10,525 nucleotides of DNA from an uncultured Gammaproteobacteria bacterium (GTDB lineage: Bacteria; Pseudomonadota; Gammaproteobacteria; Pseudomonadales; Pseudohongiellaceae): positions 1 to 10,525 of the forward strand of contig CAIYIP010000277.1 in NCBI GenBank assembly GCA_903926285.1, in the 5' to 3' direction. This document shows positions 1-7,055 of this stretch, in pieces (the stretch's first letter is position 1; each line of letters opens with the position of its first letter). The notes beneath the pieces were generated by a model that saw only the letters and a list, made by a program, of their open reading frames with translations, had not been told where the DNA came from and ran no database searches. The position numbers and the translations under genes were made by a program.

Positions 1-115
1 AGGAAAAAAGGAAAGGCCAGTGCTATTTCAGACCCACAATCAGCACATACGCGCAGACCGGATGGTTCGGCACAACACAGCAATTACGCAGTGAATAATT
101 TTATACAGAGGCTGA

Positions 116-676
116 CTAATTGCTCTCGGGCTTTTTGGTTTTGAAGAAATGTTCGCGGTAAAACTGCAACTCCTTGATGGATTCGCGAATGTCATCGAGC
201 GCCTTGTGACTGCTTTCTTTTTTCATGCCATCGGTCAGATCGGGACGCCAGCGTTTGGAGAGCTCCTTCACCGTGCTTACATCAAGATTGCGGTAGTGAA
301 AAAAAGCTTCGAGGTTAGGCATGTACCGCGCAAGAAAACGTCGGTCCTGGCAAATGCTGTTGCCACACATCGGGGAAAACCGCGGCTCGCTGAACTGCGA
401 GAGAAATTTTATGGTATTGGTTTCAGCGCTGCTTTCATCATGTGGACTGTAGCGCACGCGTTCGATCAAACCGCTGGCGCCATGATGTCGTTGGTTCCAG
501 TCATCCATACCATCCATCACCGGCTTGCTCTGATGAATAGCCATTACCGGGCCTTCGGAGATAACTTGCAGATCCGTGTTGGTAACGATGGTGGCAATTT
601 CGATGATGCGGTCGGTCTCGGGACTCAGACCTGTCATTTCCAGATCTATCCATATGAGATGTTGTCTCTTGTCCAT
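116..676 (-). CDS. orn: Oligoribonuclease (DEDDh 3'-5' exoribonuclease)
   Basis: Cytoplasmic exonuclease that finishes RNA decay by degrading 2-5 nt oligoribonucleotides; in bacteria that use c-di-GMP it is also the main enzyme removing pGpG. The 186-residue protein has the usual family length and all five DEDDh residues: Asp11 and Glu13 in the segment IDLEMTG, Asp111 in QDRRFL, and His157 and Asp162 in HKALDDIRES. These sit one residue before the positions I remember for E. coli Orn. The start ATG is preceded on the minus strand by AGGGA (687-691) at about 10 nt, a good ribosome binding site. The gene is divergent from rsgA, a pairing common in gammaproteobacteria. An open frame on the opposite strand (149-679) is an antisense shadow. 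Identity is firm. Confidence 0.97.
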   Translation of the reverse strand: MDKRQHLIWIDLEMTGLSPETDRIIEIATIVTNTDLQVISEGPVMAIHQSKPVMDGMDDWNQRHHGASGLIERVRYSPHDESSAETNTIKFLSQFSEPRFSPMCGNSICQDRRFLARYMPNLEAFFHYRNLDVSTVKELSKRWRPDLTDGMKKESSHKALDDIRESIKELQFYREHFFKTKKPESN

Positions 677-827
677 TGATTAATTGTCCCTGCAAAGTCA
701 CGAAAGGTGGAATGTGTTCCGATTGTAGCAAAGGGGCCATAGCCCGCACAGGAGCTTCTATACTCATGACAATAAATCACGAAGGGTGGTCAAGGCTACA
801 AACCAGCAGGCCTGTTATCATGCCCGC
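677..827. promoter_or_regulatory. Divergent orn/rsgA intergenic region
   Basis: This 151-nt gap must carry the promoters for both divergent genes. On the minus strand TACAAT (complement of 722-727) is a plausible -10 for orn; on the plus strand TATACT (759-764) is a plausible -10 for rsgA. Neither has a convincing -35 box at 16-18 nt, so the exact promoters are uncertain. I see no tRNA, operator or terminator here. Confidence 0.3.
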
Positions 828-1853
828 ATGAAAAAGAAACTACTGAACCGTCGTCAGCTCTGGCGCATCCAGAAGATGCAGGATGATGCAGCAAGCCGCA
901 GCGATCGCAAACAAAGCCTTGCTGACGACACGCTTGCGAGCGGCACGTTAGGACCGGAAACCCGCGGCCTCGTTATTACCCATTTCGGCCAGCAACTTGA
1001 TATTGAAGCGCTGGAAGGCGAAGCCAAGGGCCAGTTGTTTCGCTGTTTTCAACGCAGCAATCTCGATCCACTCGTCACCGGTGATGAAGTCATCTGGCAG
1101 GCGGGCGAGCCCATGGGTGTTGTCGTTGCGGGTCTTCCGCGCCGCTCCATTCTCAAGCGCCCCAGTAAGAGCGGTGAGCTGAAACCCGTGGCGTCCAACA
1201 TTGATCTCATCATCATCGTGATTGCGTCGCAGCCAGAGCCACACTTCAATCTCATCGATCGTTATCTTGTTGCTGCAGAACTTACGGGCATAAAACCACT
1301 GTTATTGCTCAACAAGGCTGATCTTCTGGATGCGACTAACAGCAGCGGCCTGCTCGATATGCTGGCACTTTACAAAAGTATCGGCTACGACACGCTCCTG
1401 GTCTCAAGCAAAAGTCATGCAGGACTCACAGAGCTGATCAATTTGTTGTCGGACCGGACAAGTGTGTTCGTTGGCCAAAGTGGCGTCGGTAAATCTGCGC
1501 TCGTGAATGCGCTGCTGCCTGGCATTGATACCCTTGAAGGCGCGTTGTCGGAAGCTGAAAGCAAAGGCCGTCACACCACCACATCAGCGCGCCTATTCCA
1601 CTTTACCAAGGGCGGCAATCTCATCGATTCTCCCGGCATCCGTGAGTTTGGTCTATGGCATATAGAACCCGGACAGCTGCTCGACGCGTTTGTGGAATTC
1701 CGACCGTTTCTCGGATCATGCCGTTTCCGCGATTGCCAGCACGAGAATGAACCTGATTGTAAATTGCTTGCCGCAGTGAAAGAGAAGATCATTGACCCGC
1801 GCCGCCTGCACAGTTACCAGATGATTCGCAATACACTCAAGGAAGAGTTTTAA
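828..1853 (+). CDS. rsgA: Small ribosomal subunit biogenesis GTPase RsgA
   Basis: Circularly permuted GTPase that binds the 30S subunit late in assembly and helps release maturation factors when it hydrolyses GTP. Counting from the ATG at 828 (341 aa), an N-terminal OB-fold region is followed by the permuted motif order typical of the family: G4 NKAD at 162-165, G1/P-loop GQSGVGKS at 216-223, and G3 DSPG at 267-270. A C-terminal zinc site follows with Cys298, Cys303, His305 and Cys311. The frame is open upstream to a GTG at 786, but the ATG at 828 gives the basic N-terminus (KKKLLNRRQLWRIQKMQ) expected of gammaproteobacterial RsgA and is preferred. No strong Shine-Dalgarno sequence precedes either start, so the start is less sure than the identity. 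Confidence 0.95.
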   Translation: MKKKLLNRRQLWRIQKMQDDAASRSDRKQSLADDTLASGTLGPETRGLVITHFGQQLDIEALEGEAKGQLFRCFQRSNLDPLVTGDEVIWQAGEPMGVVVAGLPRRSILKRPSKSGELKPVASNIDLIIIVIASQPEPHFNLIDRYLVAAELTGIKPLLLLNKADLLDATNSSGLLDMLALYKSIGYDTLLVSSKSHAGLTELINLLSDRTSVFVGQSGVGKSALVNALLPGIDTLEGALSEAESKGRHTTTSARLFHFTKGGNLIDSPGIREFGLWHIEPGQLLDAFVEFRPFLGSCRFRDCQHENEPDCKLLAAVKEKIIDPRRLHSYQMIRNTLKEEF

Positions 1854-2000
1854 GCGCACTCCTGTCCAGCATCAACACTTGTTAATACTAGGCAAGCCCG
1901 TAAAACCTCCGCATACTTGTCTGCACGTGGTCGCAGAAGTTTTATCCTGTTACGGCTCGATGAAAGTGCACATACAAATCAATTTCCTGATCTGAATCTT

Positions 2001-2819
2001 ATGAAAAAACAGTTAGGCCTTATTATCGAGCCCCAGGATCTTGCAGCCGTTATGGGTGATCCTGAGCTATTGATTGTTGATATCTGCTCACCCCAGAACT
2101 GGGTGCGGAATCATGTACATGGTGCGGTGCATGTAAGCCCTGCCGAACTTGTGTCCGGTGTTCCACCCGCCACCGGAAAACTACCCGGCGTAGAAAGACT
2201 GCAAGCCATGCTTGGCCGCATCGGCTATACACCACAGAAACATATCGTTGTGTATGACGATGAAGGCGGGGGTTGGGCCGGACGTTTTATCTGGACACTT
2301 GATGTCATCGGCCACAAGCACTATTCCTATCTTAACGGTGGCCTTCATGCCTGGTACAAGGAACAGCATGCCGTTGATGCGGAAGTTATTGAGGTAGAGC
2401 CCACGCACGTTGAGATAACGCTGGATAGTTCGGTTATTGCCGAGCTCGACACGGTGAAGGCAGCCCTTGGCAATGCCAACATCAAAATCTGGGATGCACG
2501 TTCGGCAGAAGAATATGCGGGAGCCAAATCATCATCGGCGCGAGCTGGTCATATTCCGGGCGCAGTCAATCTGGATTGGCTTGATACAATGGATCACGCG
2601 CGCAATTTCAGACTACTGCCTCTCGAAATACTTCAGCAGAAGCTCAGCAAGCTGGGTATTAATCCCGGCAATGAAATCATCACCCATTGTCAGACACATC
2701 ACCGCTCAGGTCTGACTTATCTGGCGGCAAAGGCACTCGGCTACAAAGTGAGGGCTTACCATGGCTCCTGGGGTGAATGGGGCAATCTCTACGACACTCC
2801 GATTGAAATGCTGGCCTGA
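2001..2819 (+). CDS. rhdA: Two-domain rhodanese (thiosulfate sulfurtransferase, RhdA type)
   Basis: Likely transfers sulfane sulfur from thiosulfate or another donor to cyanide or a physiological thiol acceptor through a cysteine persulfide, in the cytoplasm. The 272-aa protein has two rhodanese domains. The N-terminal one (about 8-125) has no cysteine at its active-site loop, carrying YDDEGGGWAGR instead. The C-terminal one (about 150-272) has the loop HCQTHHRSG with Cys230. That loop and the residue number match Azotobacter vinelandii RhdA as I remember it, where the substrate-free loop has the same CQTHHR type. The frame is open upstream to a TTG at 1917, but the ATG at 2001 gives the family length and an N-terminus at the first strand. 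Neither start has a strong Shine-Dalgarno sequence. The stop is 3 nt before psd, so the two are probably co-transcribed. The in vivo acceptor cannot be read from sequence. Confidence 0.9.
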   Translation: MKKQLGLIIEPQDLAAVMGDPELLIVDICSPQNWVRNHVHGAVHVSPAELVSGVPPATGKLPGVERLQAMLGRIGYTPQKHIVVYDDEGGGWAGRFIWTLDVIGHKHYSYLNGGLHAWYKEQHAVDAEVIEVEPTHVEITLDSSVIAELDTVKAALGNANIKIWDARSAEEYAGAKSSSARAGHIPGAVNLDWLDTMDHARNFRLLPLEILQQKLSKLGINPGNEIITHCQTHHRSGLTYLAAKALGYKVRAYHGSWGEWGNLYDTPIEMLA

Positions 2820-2822
2820 ACC

Positions 2823-3674
2823 ATGACGTCTCTGTTCATTTTTCTGCAACATCTGGTCCCGCATCACGGGCTTTCGCGCTTGATTGGCTTTTTTGCACGC
2901 AGTGAAATTCGCTGGATCAAATCCTTGTTTATCACACGCTTCATAAAGGCTTACAAAGTCAATATGGCGGAAGCACTCGATCCCGATCCGCGCCACTACA
3001 CCAGTTTTAATGCCTTTTTTACCCGAGCGCTGGCGCCCGGTGCACGGCCGATGCCTGCTGATGAAAAAGCGGTGGTATGCCCTGCTGATGGCGCAATCAG
3101 CGCGATCGGTGCGATCCATGCCGACACTATAGTGCAGGCGAAGAATCACAATTACAGTGTGGAAGACCTGCTGGGTGGCGACGCCGCACGCGCCGCACCA
3201 TTCCAGAATGGCCAGTTCTTAACGGTGTATCTTTCTCCCAAGGATTATCACCGCGTCCATATTCCGCTTTCTGGCACACTCAGGGAAATGAGCTACGTGC
3301 CAGGGCGCCTGTTTTCGGTAAATCAAACTACGGCCGACAACATTCCCAAGCTGTTTGCCTTGAATGAACGCGCTGTGTGTATTTTCGACACCGCTCACGG
3401 CCCCATGGCTGTTGTGCTGGTGGGCGCAATGATTGTGGCTGGTATTGAAACAGTATGGGCCGGGCAAGTTGCACCCTCCTCCCAAGGAATGACAACTACA
3501 AGCTACAGCGATCCAGCCAGCACGCCGATTCATCTTGCCAGAGGTATGGAGCTCGGACGTTTTATGCTCGGCTCAACAGCGATAGTACTGTTTGGTCCCG
3601 GCATGGTTGCGTGGAATGGCGAGCTCACCGCAGGCAGTGCTGTGCGTTTGGGACAACAAGTCGGAACGCTCTGA
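2823..3674 (+). CDS. psd: Phosphatidylserine decarboxylase proenzyme
   Basis: Membrane-associated pyruvoyl enzyme that decarboxylates phosphatidylserine to phosphatidylethanolamine, the last step of PE synthesis. The 283-aa proenzyme has the self-cleavage motif LGST at 249-252. Cleavage before Ser251 should yield a beta chain of 250 residues and a 33-residue alpha chain carrying the pyruvoyl group. Asp89 (in CPADGAIS) and His146 (in DYHRVHIP) match the Asp and His of the autocleavage triad known from E. coli, and Ser251 completes it. The hydrophobic N-terminus (SLFIFLQHLV) fits membrane attachment. The start ATG lies 3 nt after the rhodanese stop and has no clear ribosome binding site, which suggests translational coupling. 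It is convergent with the RDD gene, with a gap of 37 nt and no obvious intrinsic terminator. Confidence 0.96.
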   Translation: MTSLFIFLQHLVPHHGLSRLIGFFARSEIRWIKSLFITRFIKAYKVNMAEALDPDPRHYTSFNAFFTRALAPGARPMPADEKAVVCPADGAISAIGAIHADTIVQAKNHNYSVEDLLGGDAARAAPFQNGQFLTVYLSPKDYHRVHIPLSGTLREMSYVPGRLFSVNQTTADNIPKLFALNERAVCIFDTAHGPMAVVLVGAMIVAGIETVWAGQVAPSSQGMTTTSYSDPASTPIHLARGMELGRFMLGSTAIVLFGPGMVAWNGELTAGSAVRLGQQVGTL

Positions 3675-3711
3675 ACCAACTCTGTCGCCTCCAGCAATTT
3701 TCACGAAGTGG

Positions 3712-4170
3712 CTACATTTTCAGCTGCGCGGTTGTTGGAGGATTCATGATAACTACTGTGTTCGCAATCATGTCGTGAAAGCCCCGCTTGCGTTTGTCCC
3801 AGCCAACCCAGAAAAATCCCAGCAGACACGGAATAAACGAAACCAAATAGCCAAAATAACGCATTACCAGTCTTGTTGTTGATGGCGCGCCTCCGGTTGT
3901 TGCGTCAACAATCGACATTCCCATCATTATCTTTCCCGGTGTTGCGGACTTGTATTTCCAGAACAGGACCACCCATAACATGGGCAGCAGATACTGAATA
4001 ACAATCCCCGAATATCCCGAATCAAACGCAGGATTCACGAAAATTTCGCTCCCAAATACTGCTAACAGAAGGGGAACAAAAATAAGCAGCTGTACAATAC
4101 TATCGAGCACTGAGGCAAAAAACCGCACCCAGAAACCTGCGTAAGCAACCTCGGCCAGATTTACCTGCAT
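3712..4170 (-). CDS. RDD-family integral membrane protein
   Basis: Small membrane protein of 152 residues and unknown function. It has the RDD family layout: a first helix at about 13-39 with Arg16 and Asp23 (segment WVRFFASVLDSI), a second at about 53-72 followed by the loop SATPGKIMMGMSIVD, and a third at about 104-124 followed by WDKRKRGFHDMIANTVV containing the conserved Asp125 and His132-Asp133. A strong Shine-Dalgarno AAGGGAG lies about 7 nt before the ATG. It is the third gene of the likely efp-epmA-RDD operon, 48 nt after epmA. Some RDD proteins have been linked to ion transport under osmotic or alkaline stress, but nothing here fixes a substrate. A role related to EF-P is not shown by the sequence. 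Confidence 0.85.
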   Translation of the reverse strand: MQVNLAEVAYAGFWVRFFASVLDSIVQLLIFVPLLLAVFGSEIFVNPAFDSGYSGIVIQYLLPMLWVVLFWKYKSATPGKIMMGMSIVDATTGGAPSTTRLVMRYFGYLVSFIPCLLGFFWVGWDKRKRGFHDMIANTVVIMNPPTTAQLKM

Positions 4171-4218
4171 ATTATGTCTCCCTTGTATGATTTTTCTTCA
4201 ATGCATGGATCATAACAT

Positions 4219-5187
4219 TCACGCACGCTCATGCGTAAAAGCCAGAACTTCACTGATGTCGTGTGCTCCGCATTGCAGCATGAGCAAGCGATCAACACCC
4301 AGCGCAACGCCAGCACAGGCCGGCATGCCATGTTCGAGTGCCTGCAACAGGCGCTGATCTGCCGGATAAACGGGCATATCGTTGTGACTGCGTACCGCCT
4401 GGTCTGCAGTAAAACGCCTGTGCTGTTCGTGCGCATCTACCAGTTCGTCATAACCATTGGCGATTTCCATGCCCTGCATCACCAACTCGAAGCGTAAGGC
4501 AACAGGTTCGCCCTGCTCATCGCTGATGATGCGCGACAAGGCGGCATGAGAAGTTGGATAGTTAAAAATAAAAACGGGTTGCTGCAGTTGCGGCTCAATG
4601 ACATGACTGTAGAGCAAGTCGAGCAAGGTATCGCGATTGCAGACATCCTCCGTAACTTCTATTGTTTTTTTGACCAAAGCTGCAAGCGTGGCAGTAGTAC
4701 AGGTAAGTGGATCCAGCGCCAGATAGTCTAGAAACAATTGCCGATAAGTGATGCGCTTGCAACGTACTGATCCAAGCACTGCAAGCAACAGTGTTTCTAC
4801 TTCATCCATCAACTGATGAAGCGTGTACCCCGGCCGATACCACTCAAGCATCGTGAATTCAGGATTATGACGCGATCCGCTTTCGCCATTCCGGAAGGCC
4901 TTGCAGATCTGGAAGACAGGACCACAACCACTGGCCAGCAGGCGTTTCATCGCAAACTCCGGCGAGGTCTGCAGATACATCGTGACCGCAGCTGCGTGTG
5001 GATGCGCCTGATACAGCGCATTGACAGGATGCAGGTTGGGATCGGTACCCGTTGTTTGCGACAGAAGCGGAGTTTCTACTTCAAGCACCGCGCGTTCGCG
5101 AAAGAAGTCGCGAATAATCTGATTGAGCCTGGCTCTCGCCAGCATTGCTTCTACTGAAGCGGTGGGCTGCCAAAGTATGCTCGGCAT
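4219..5187 (-). CDS. epmA: EF-P--(R)-beta-lysine ligase EpmA (PoxA/GenX)
   Basis: Paralogue of the class II lysyl-tRNA synthetase catalytic core. It activates (R)-beta-lysine with ATP and transfers it to Lys34 of EF-P instead of to a tRNA. From the ATG at 5187 it is 322 aa (E. coli EpmA is about 325) and begins directly at the catalytic domain, with no tRNA anticodon-binding domain. Class II motif 2 lies around 98-118 (FRNGESGSRHNPEFTMLEWY) and motif 3 is GVALGVDR at 293-300. Ala295 aligns with E. coli Ala298, the residue reported to favour beta-lysine where LysRS has Gly. The frame is open another 31 codons upstream, but that would overlap the end of efp, whereas the chosen start has AAGGG (5196-5200) 8 nt ahead. 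It follows efp by 22 nt, so co-transcription is very likely. Confidence 0.95.
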   Translation of the reverse strand: MPSILWQPTASVEAMLARARLNQIIRDFFRERAVLEVETPLLSQTTGTDPNLHPVNALYQAHPHAAAVTMYLQTSPEFAMKRLLASGCGPVFQICKAFRNGESGSRHNPEFTMLEWYRPGYTLHQLMDEVETLLLAVLGSVRCKRITYRQLFLDYLALDPLTCTTATLAALVKKTIEVTEDVCNRDTLLDLLYSHVIEPQLQQPVFIFNYPTSHAALSRIISDEQGEPVALRFELVMQGMEIANGYDELVDAHEQHRRFTADQAVRSHNDMPVYPADQRLLQALEHGMPACAGVALGVDRLLMLQCGAHDISEVLAFTHERA

Positions 5188-5209
5188 ATCGGCAGCCCTT
5201 GAGGAGATA

Positions 5210-5782
5210 TTATTTCTTGACCCGGTTCTGATATTCCCCGTTACGGGTATCAACACGCAGGACGTCACCAATTTCGACAAACAACGGCACTTTCACCATA
5301 GCACCGGAAGCAAGAGTAGCGGGCTTGGTACCACCAGTAGCAGTATCGCCGCGGACACCCGGGTCAGTTTCCACTACGGCAATTTCGACAAAGTTTGGGG
5401 GAGTTACGGAAATCGGCACGTCATTCCAGACCATGACGCTATAAATGTCCTGCTCTTTTAACCAGTTGAAGGCGTCTTCCACTGCCTTGCGATCGGCAGC
5501 GATCTGTTCATAACTGCCATCGGTTTTCATGAAGTGCCAGAATTGGCCATCGTTATAGAGATACTCCATGTTGCTTTCACTGACATCCGCACCTTCGAGG
5601 CTCTCGCCCGACTTGAAGGTTCTTTCCCAAACGCGGTTGTTAAGCAGATTACGCAGCCGTACCCGGTTGAAAGCCTGACCCTTGCCCGGCTTAACCATTT
5701 CATTTTCCAGAATTGAACAGGGATCGCCATCGAGCAACACTTTCAATCCGGATTTGAATTCGTTGGTGGAATAAACAGCCAT
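5210..5782 (-). CDS. efp: Translation elongation factor P
   Basis: Binds between the P and E sites of stalled ribosomes and speeds peptide-bond formation at consecutive prolines. The 190-aa protein covers the three beta-barrel domains. The domain I loop VKPGKGQAF carries Lys34, the acceptor of beta-lysine, and domains II and III are marked by ISVTPPNF and the ending VDTRNGEYQNRVK. The Lys34 loop type (PGKGQ) and the adjoining epmA and epmB genes indicate modification by beta-lysine rather than by rhamnose, since EarP-type EF-P carries Arg at that site. The ribosome binding site is good: AGAGGTAGG directly precedes the ATG on the minus strand. An imperfect hairpin lies about 20 nt upstream of the start, in the probable leader. 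This is the first gene of the likely efp-epmA-RDD operon. Confidence 0.97.
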   Translation of the reverse strand: MAVYSTNEFKSGLKVLLDGDPCSILENEMVKPGKGQAFNRVRLRNLLNNRVWERTFKSGESLEGADVSESNMEYLYNDGQFWHFMKTDGSYEQIAADRKAVEDAFNWLKEQDIYSVMVWNDVPISVTPPNFVEIAVVETDPGVRGDTATGGTKPATLASGAMVKVPLFVEIGDVLRVDTRNGEYQNRVKK

Positions 5783-5964
5783 AACCTACCTCTTTATTAT
5801 TACCGGGCATTAATACCAGGTTAATGTGCCCGGAGTTGACGCGCTCGGAACGTACAGGTGAATTTACAAAGGTGCGAATCATACCCGCGCCATTCACTTC
5901 GCGCCACCAAGCCTTGGGTAATAGTAGATGAATTCATGCGCAAATATGCGGATAATACCTACAA
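5783..5964. promoter_or_regulatory. Divergent efp/epmB promoter region
   Basis: This 182-nt gap separates the divergent efp and epmB genes and should hold both promoters. For epmB, TTGACG (5836-5841) is a good -35, but the hexamer 17 nt later (TGAATT, 5859-5864) is a weak -10. A second candidate -10, GATAAT (5951-5956), lies so close to the ATG that its transcript would be nearly leaderless. For efp, TATGAT on the minus strand (complement of 5878-5883) is a plausible -10 without a clear -35. A 10-bp perfect palindrome ATGAATTCAT lies at 5928-5937. These are pattern matches only. Confidence 0.4.
5803..5833. repeat. Imperfect inverted repeat in the efp leader / efp-epmB intergenic region
   Basis: Arms CCGGGC-ATTAA (5803-5813) and TTAAT-GT-GCCCGG (5821-5833) pair over 11 bp with one 2-nt bulge (GT) around a 7-nt loop, TACCAGG. 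Transcribed from the efp side it would form a hairpin about 20 nt before the efp start codon. As DNA it could be an operator shared by the divergent genes. It has no following T-run on either strand, so it is unlikely to be an intrinsic terminator. Confidence 0.6.
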
Positions 5965-6966
5965 ATGTTGCGTACTATCCCCCTTGTTACAAGCCCTTCC
6001 TGGCAGGAGCAGTTGGCTGATCTGGTCACAGATCCGGCAGAACTTTTGGCTATTCTGCAATTAAAAATGGAAGATGTCGGCCTTTCGGCTGAAACCATCC
6101 AGTCATTTCCCCTGAGAGTTCCAAGGCCTTATCTGGCGCGCATCAAGCCTGGTGATCCACGAGATCCTTTACTGCTGCAGGTATTGCCATTAAAAGCAGA
6201 GAACGCCGTCCATTCTGGTTACAGCAATGACCCCTTGGGTGAGCTTGGCGTCAACCAGACCCCAGGACTTCTGCATAAATATGCTGGCCGAGTGCTGCTG
6301 ATTGCCACCTCCAGCTGTGCGATCCACTGCAGGTATTGTTTCCGTCGGCATTTTCCCTACAGCGACAACCGCCCCGGACGGGAACAGTGGCAGAGCAGCT
6401 TTGACTATATAGCAGCAAATCCGGATATCCAGGAGGTAATCCTCAGCGGGGGTGATCCACTCGCAACCTCCAATGCCTATCTGTCATGGCTCGTGGAAAA
6501 ACTGCTCGCCATTCCTCATGTCAGGCGCCTGCGTCTTCATACGCGCGTACCCATCATGATTCCGCAGCGAGTGGATGCACCACTGCTGCAGCTGCTGGGT
6601 AATCGCAAGCAACAGATAATTATGGTGTTGCATGCCAATCACGCCCAGGAATTTGATGCAGAAGTTGACAGCGCATGCCAGCGTTTGCGGGCTGTCGGTA
6701 TTCATCTACTGAATCAGAGTGTGTTGCTTGCAGGCATAAATGATTCGTGTGAAGCACTTTGCAACTTGAGTGAACGTATATTTGCAGCAGGCGTACTTCC
6801 GTACTATCTTCATATGCTCGACAAGGTCAATGGTGCTGCACATTTTGCGGTACCTTTGACCACAGCGAGAGAGTTGATAAGCCACTTGCGGGCTACGCTG
6901 CCCGGTTATCTTGTCCCCCGCCTCGTGCGGGAAGAAGCAGGTATGATGAGCAAAACACCACTTTGA
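5965..6966 (+). CDS. epmB: EF-P beta-lysylation protein EpmB (lysine 2,3-aminomutase family)
   Basis: Radical SAM, PLP-dependent aminomutase that converts (S)-alpha-lysine to (R)-beta-lysine, the substrate EpmA attaches to EF-P. The 333-aa protein has the radical SAM cluster motif CxxxCxxC at Cys118, Cys122 and Cys125 (SSCAIHCRYCFRRHFPY), the SAM-binding GGD motif in ILSGGDPLA (about 149-157), and a C-terminal SKTPL in which Lys330 is the expected PLP-binding lysine. The protein ends three residues after that lysine, while E. coli EpmB continues a few residues more; the short tail lacks the tetramerisation extension of clostridial lysine aminomutases. The ATG matches the start of homologues (LVTSPSWQEQLADLVTDP), although its ribosome binding site is weak. 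It is divergent from efp, the same arrangement as in E. coli. Confidence 0.95.
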   Translation: MLRTIPLVTSPSWQEQLADLVTDPAELLAILQLKMEDVGLSAETIQSFPLRVPRPYLARIKPGDPRDPLLLQVLPLKAENAVHSGYSNDPLGELGVNQTPGLLHKYAGRVLLIATSSCAIHCRYCFRRHFPYSDNRPGREQWQSSFDYIAANPDIQEVILSGGDPLATSNAYLSWLVEKLLAIPHVRRLRLHTRVPIMIPQRVDAPLLQLLGNRKQQIIMVLHANHAQEFDAEVDSACQRLRAVGIHLLNQSVLLAGINDSCEALCNLSERIFAAGVLPYYLHMLDKVNGAAHFAVPLTTARELISHLRATLPGYLVPRLVREEAGMMSKTPL

Positions 6967-7055
6967 TAGAAAAATTTTATTTCACCTTGCCACAGGGACG
7001 CATCGGACAGCCGTGCTTTCAGGTCATCCACCATAGGGATTAGTCGTACCTCGCC

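Noticed and set aside
1..115. Possible tRNA or terminator downstream of orn
   Set aside because: No cloverleaf can be drawn, and the T-rich stretch on the minus strand (complement of 1-16) has no stem before it.
149..679. 176-codon plus-strand open frame over orn
   Set aside because: It lies antisense to orn, whose product has all five DEDDh residues; the translation of the antisense frame shows no recognisable domain.
1917..2000. 28-residue N-terminal extension of the sulfurtransferase from a TTG codon
   Set aside because: The ATG at 2001 gives the length and active-site Cys position of RhdA; the extension has no signal-peptide or domain character.
2706..3149. 147-codon minus-strand open frame across the sulfurtransferase/psd junction
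   Set aside because: It is antisense to two well-identified genes and its product resembles nothing I know.
3455..3882. Overlapping plus-strand open frames spanning the end of psd and the start of the convergent region
   Set aside because: They overlap psd and the antisense of the RDD gene out of frame, with no domain signal or ribosome binding site.
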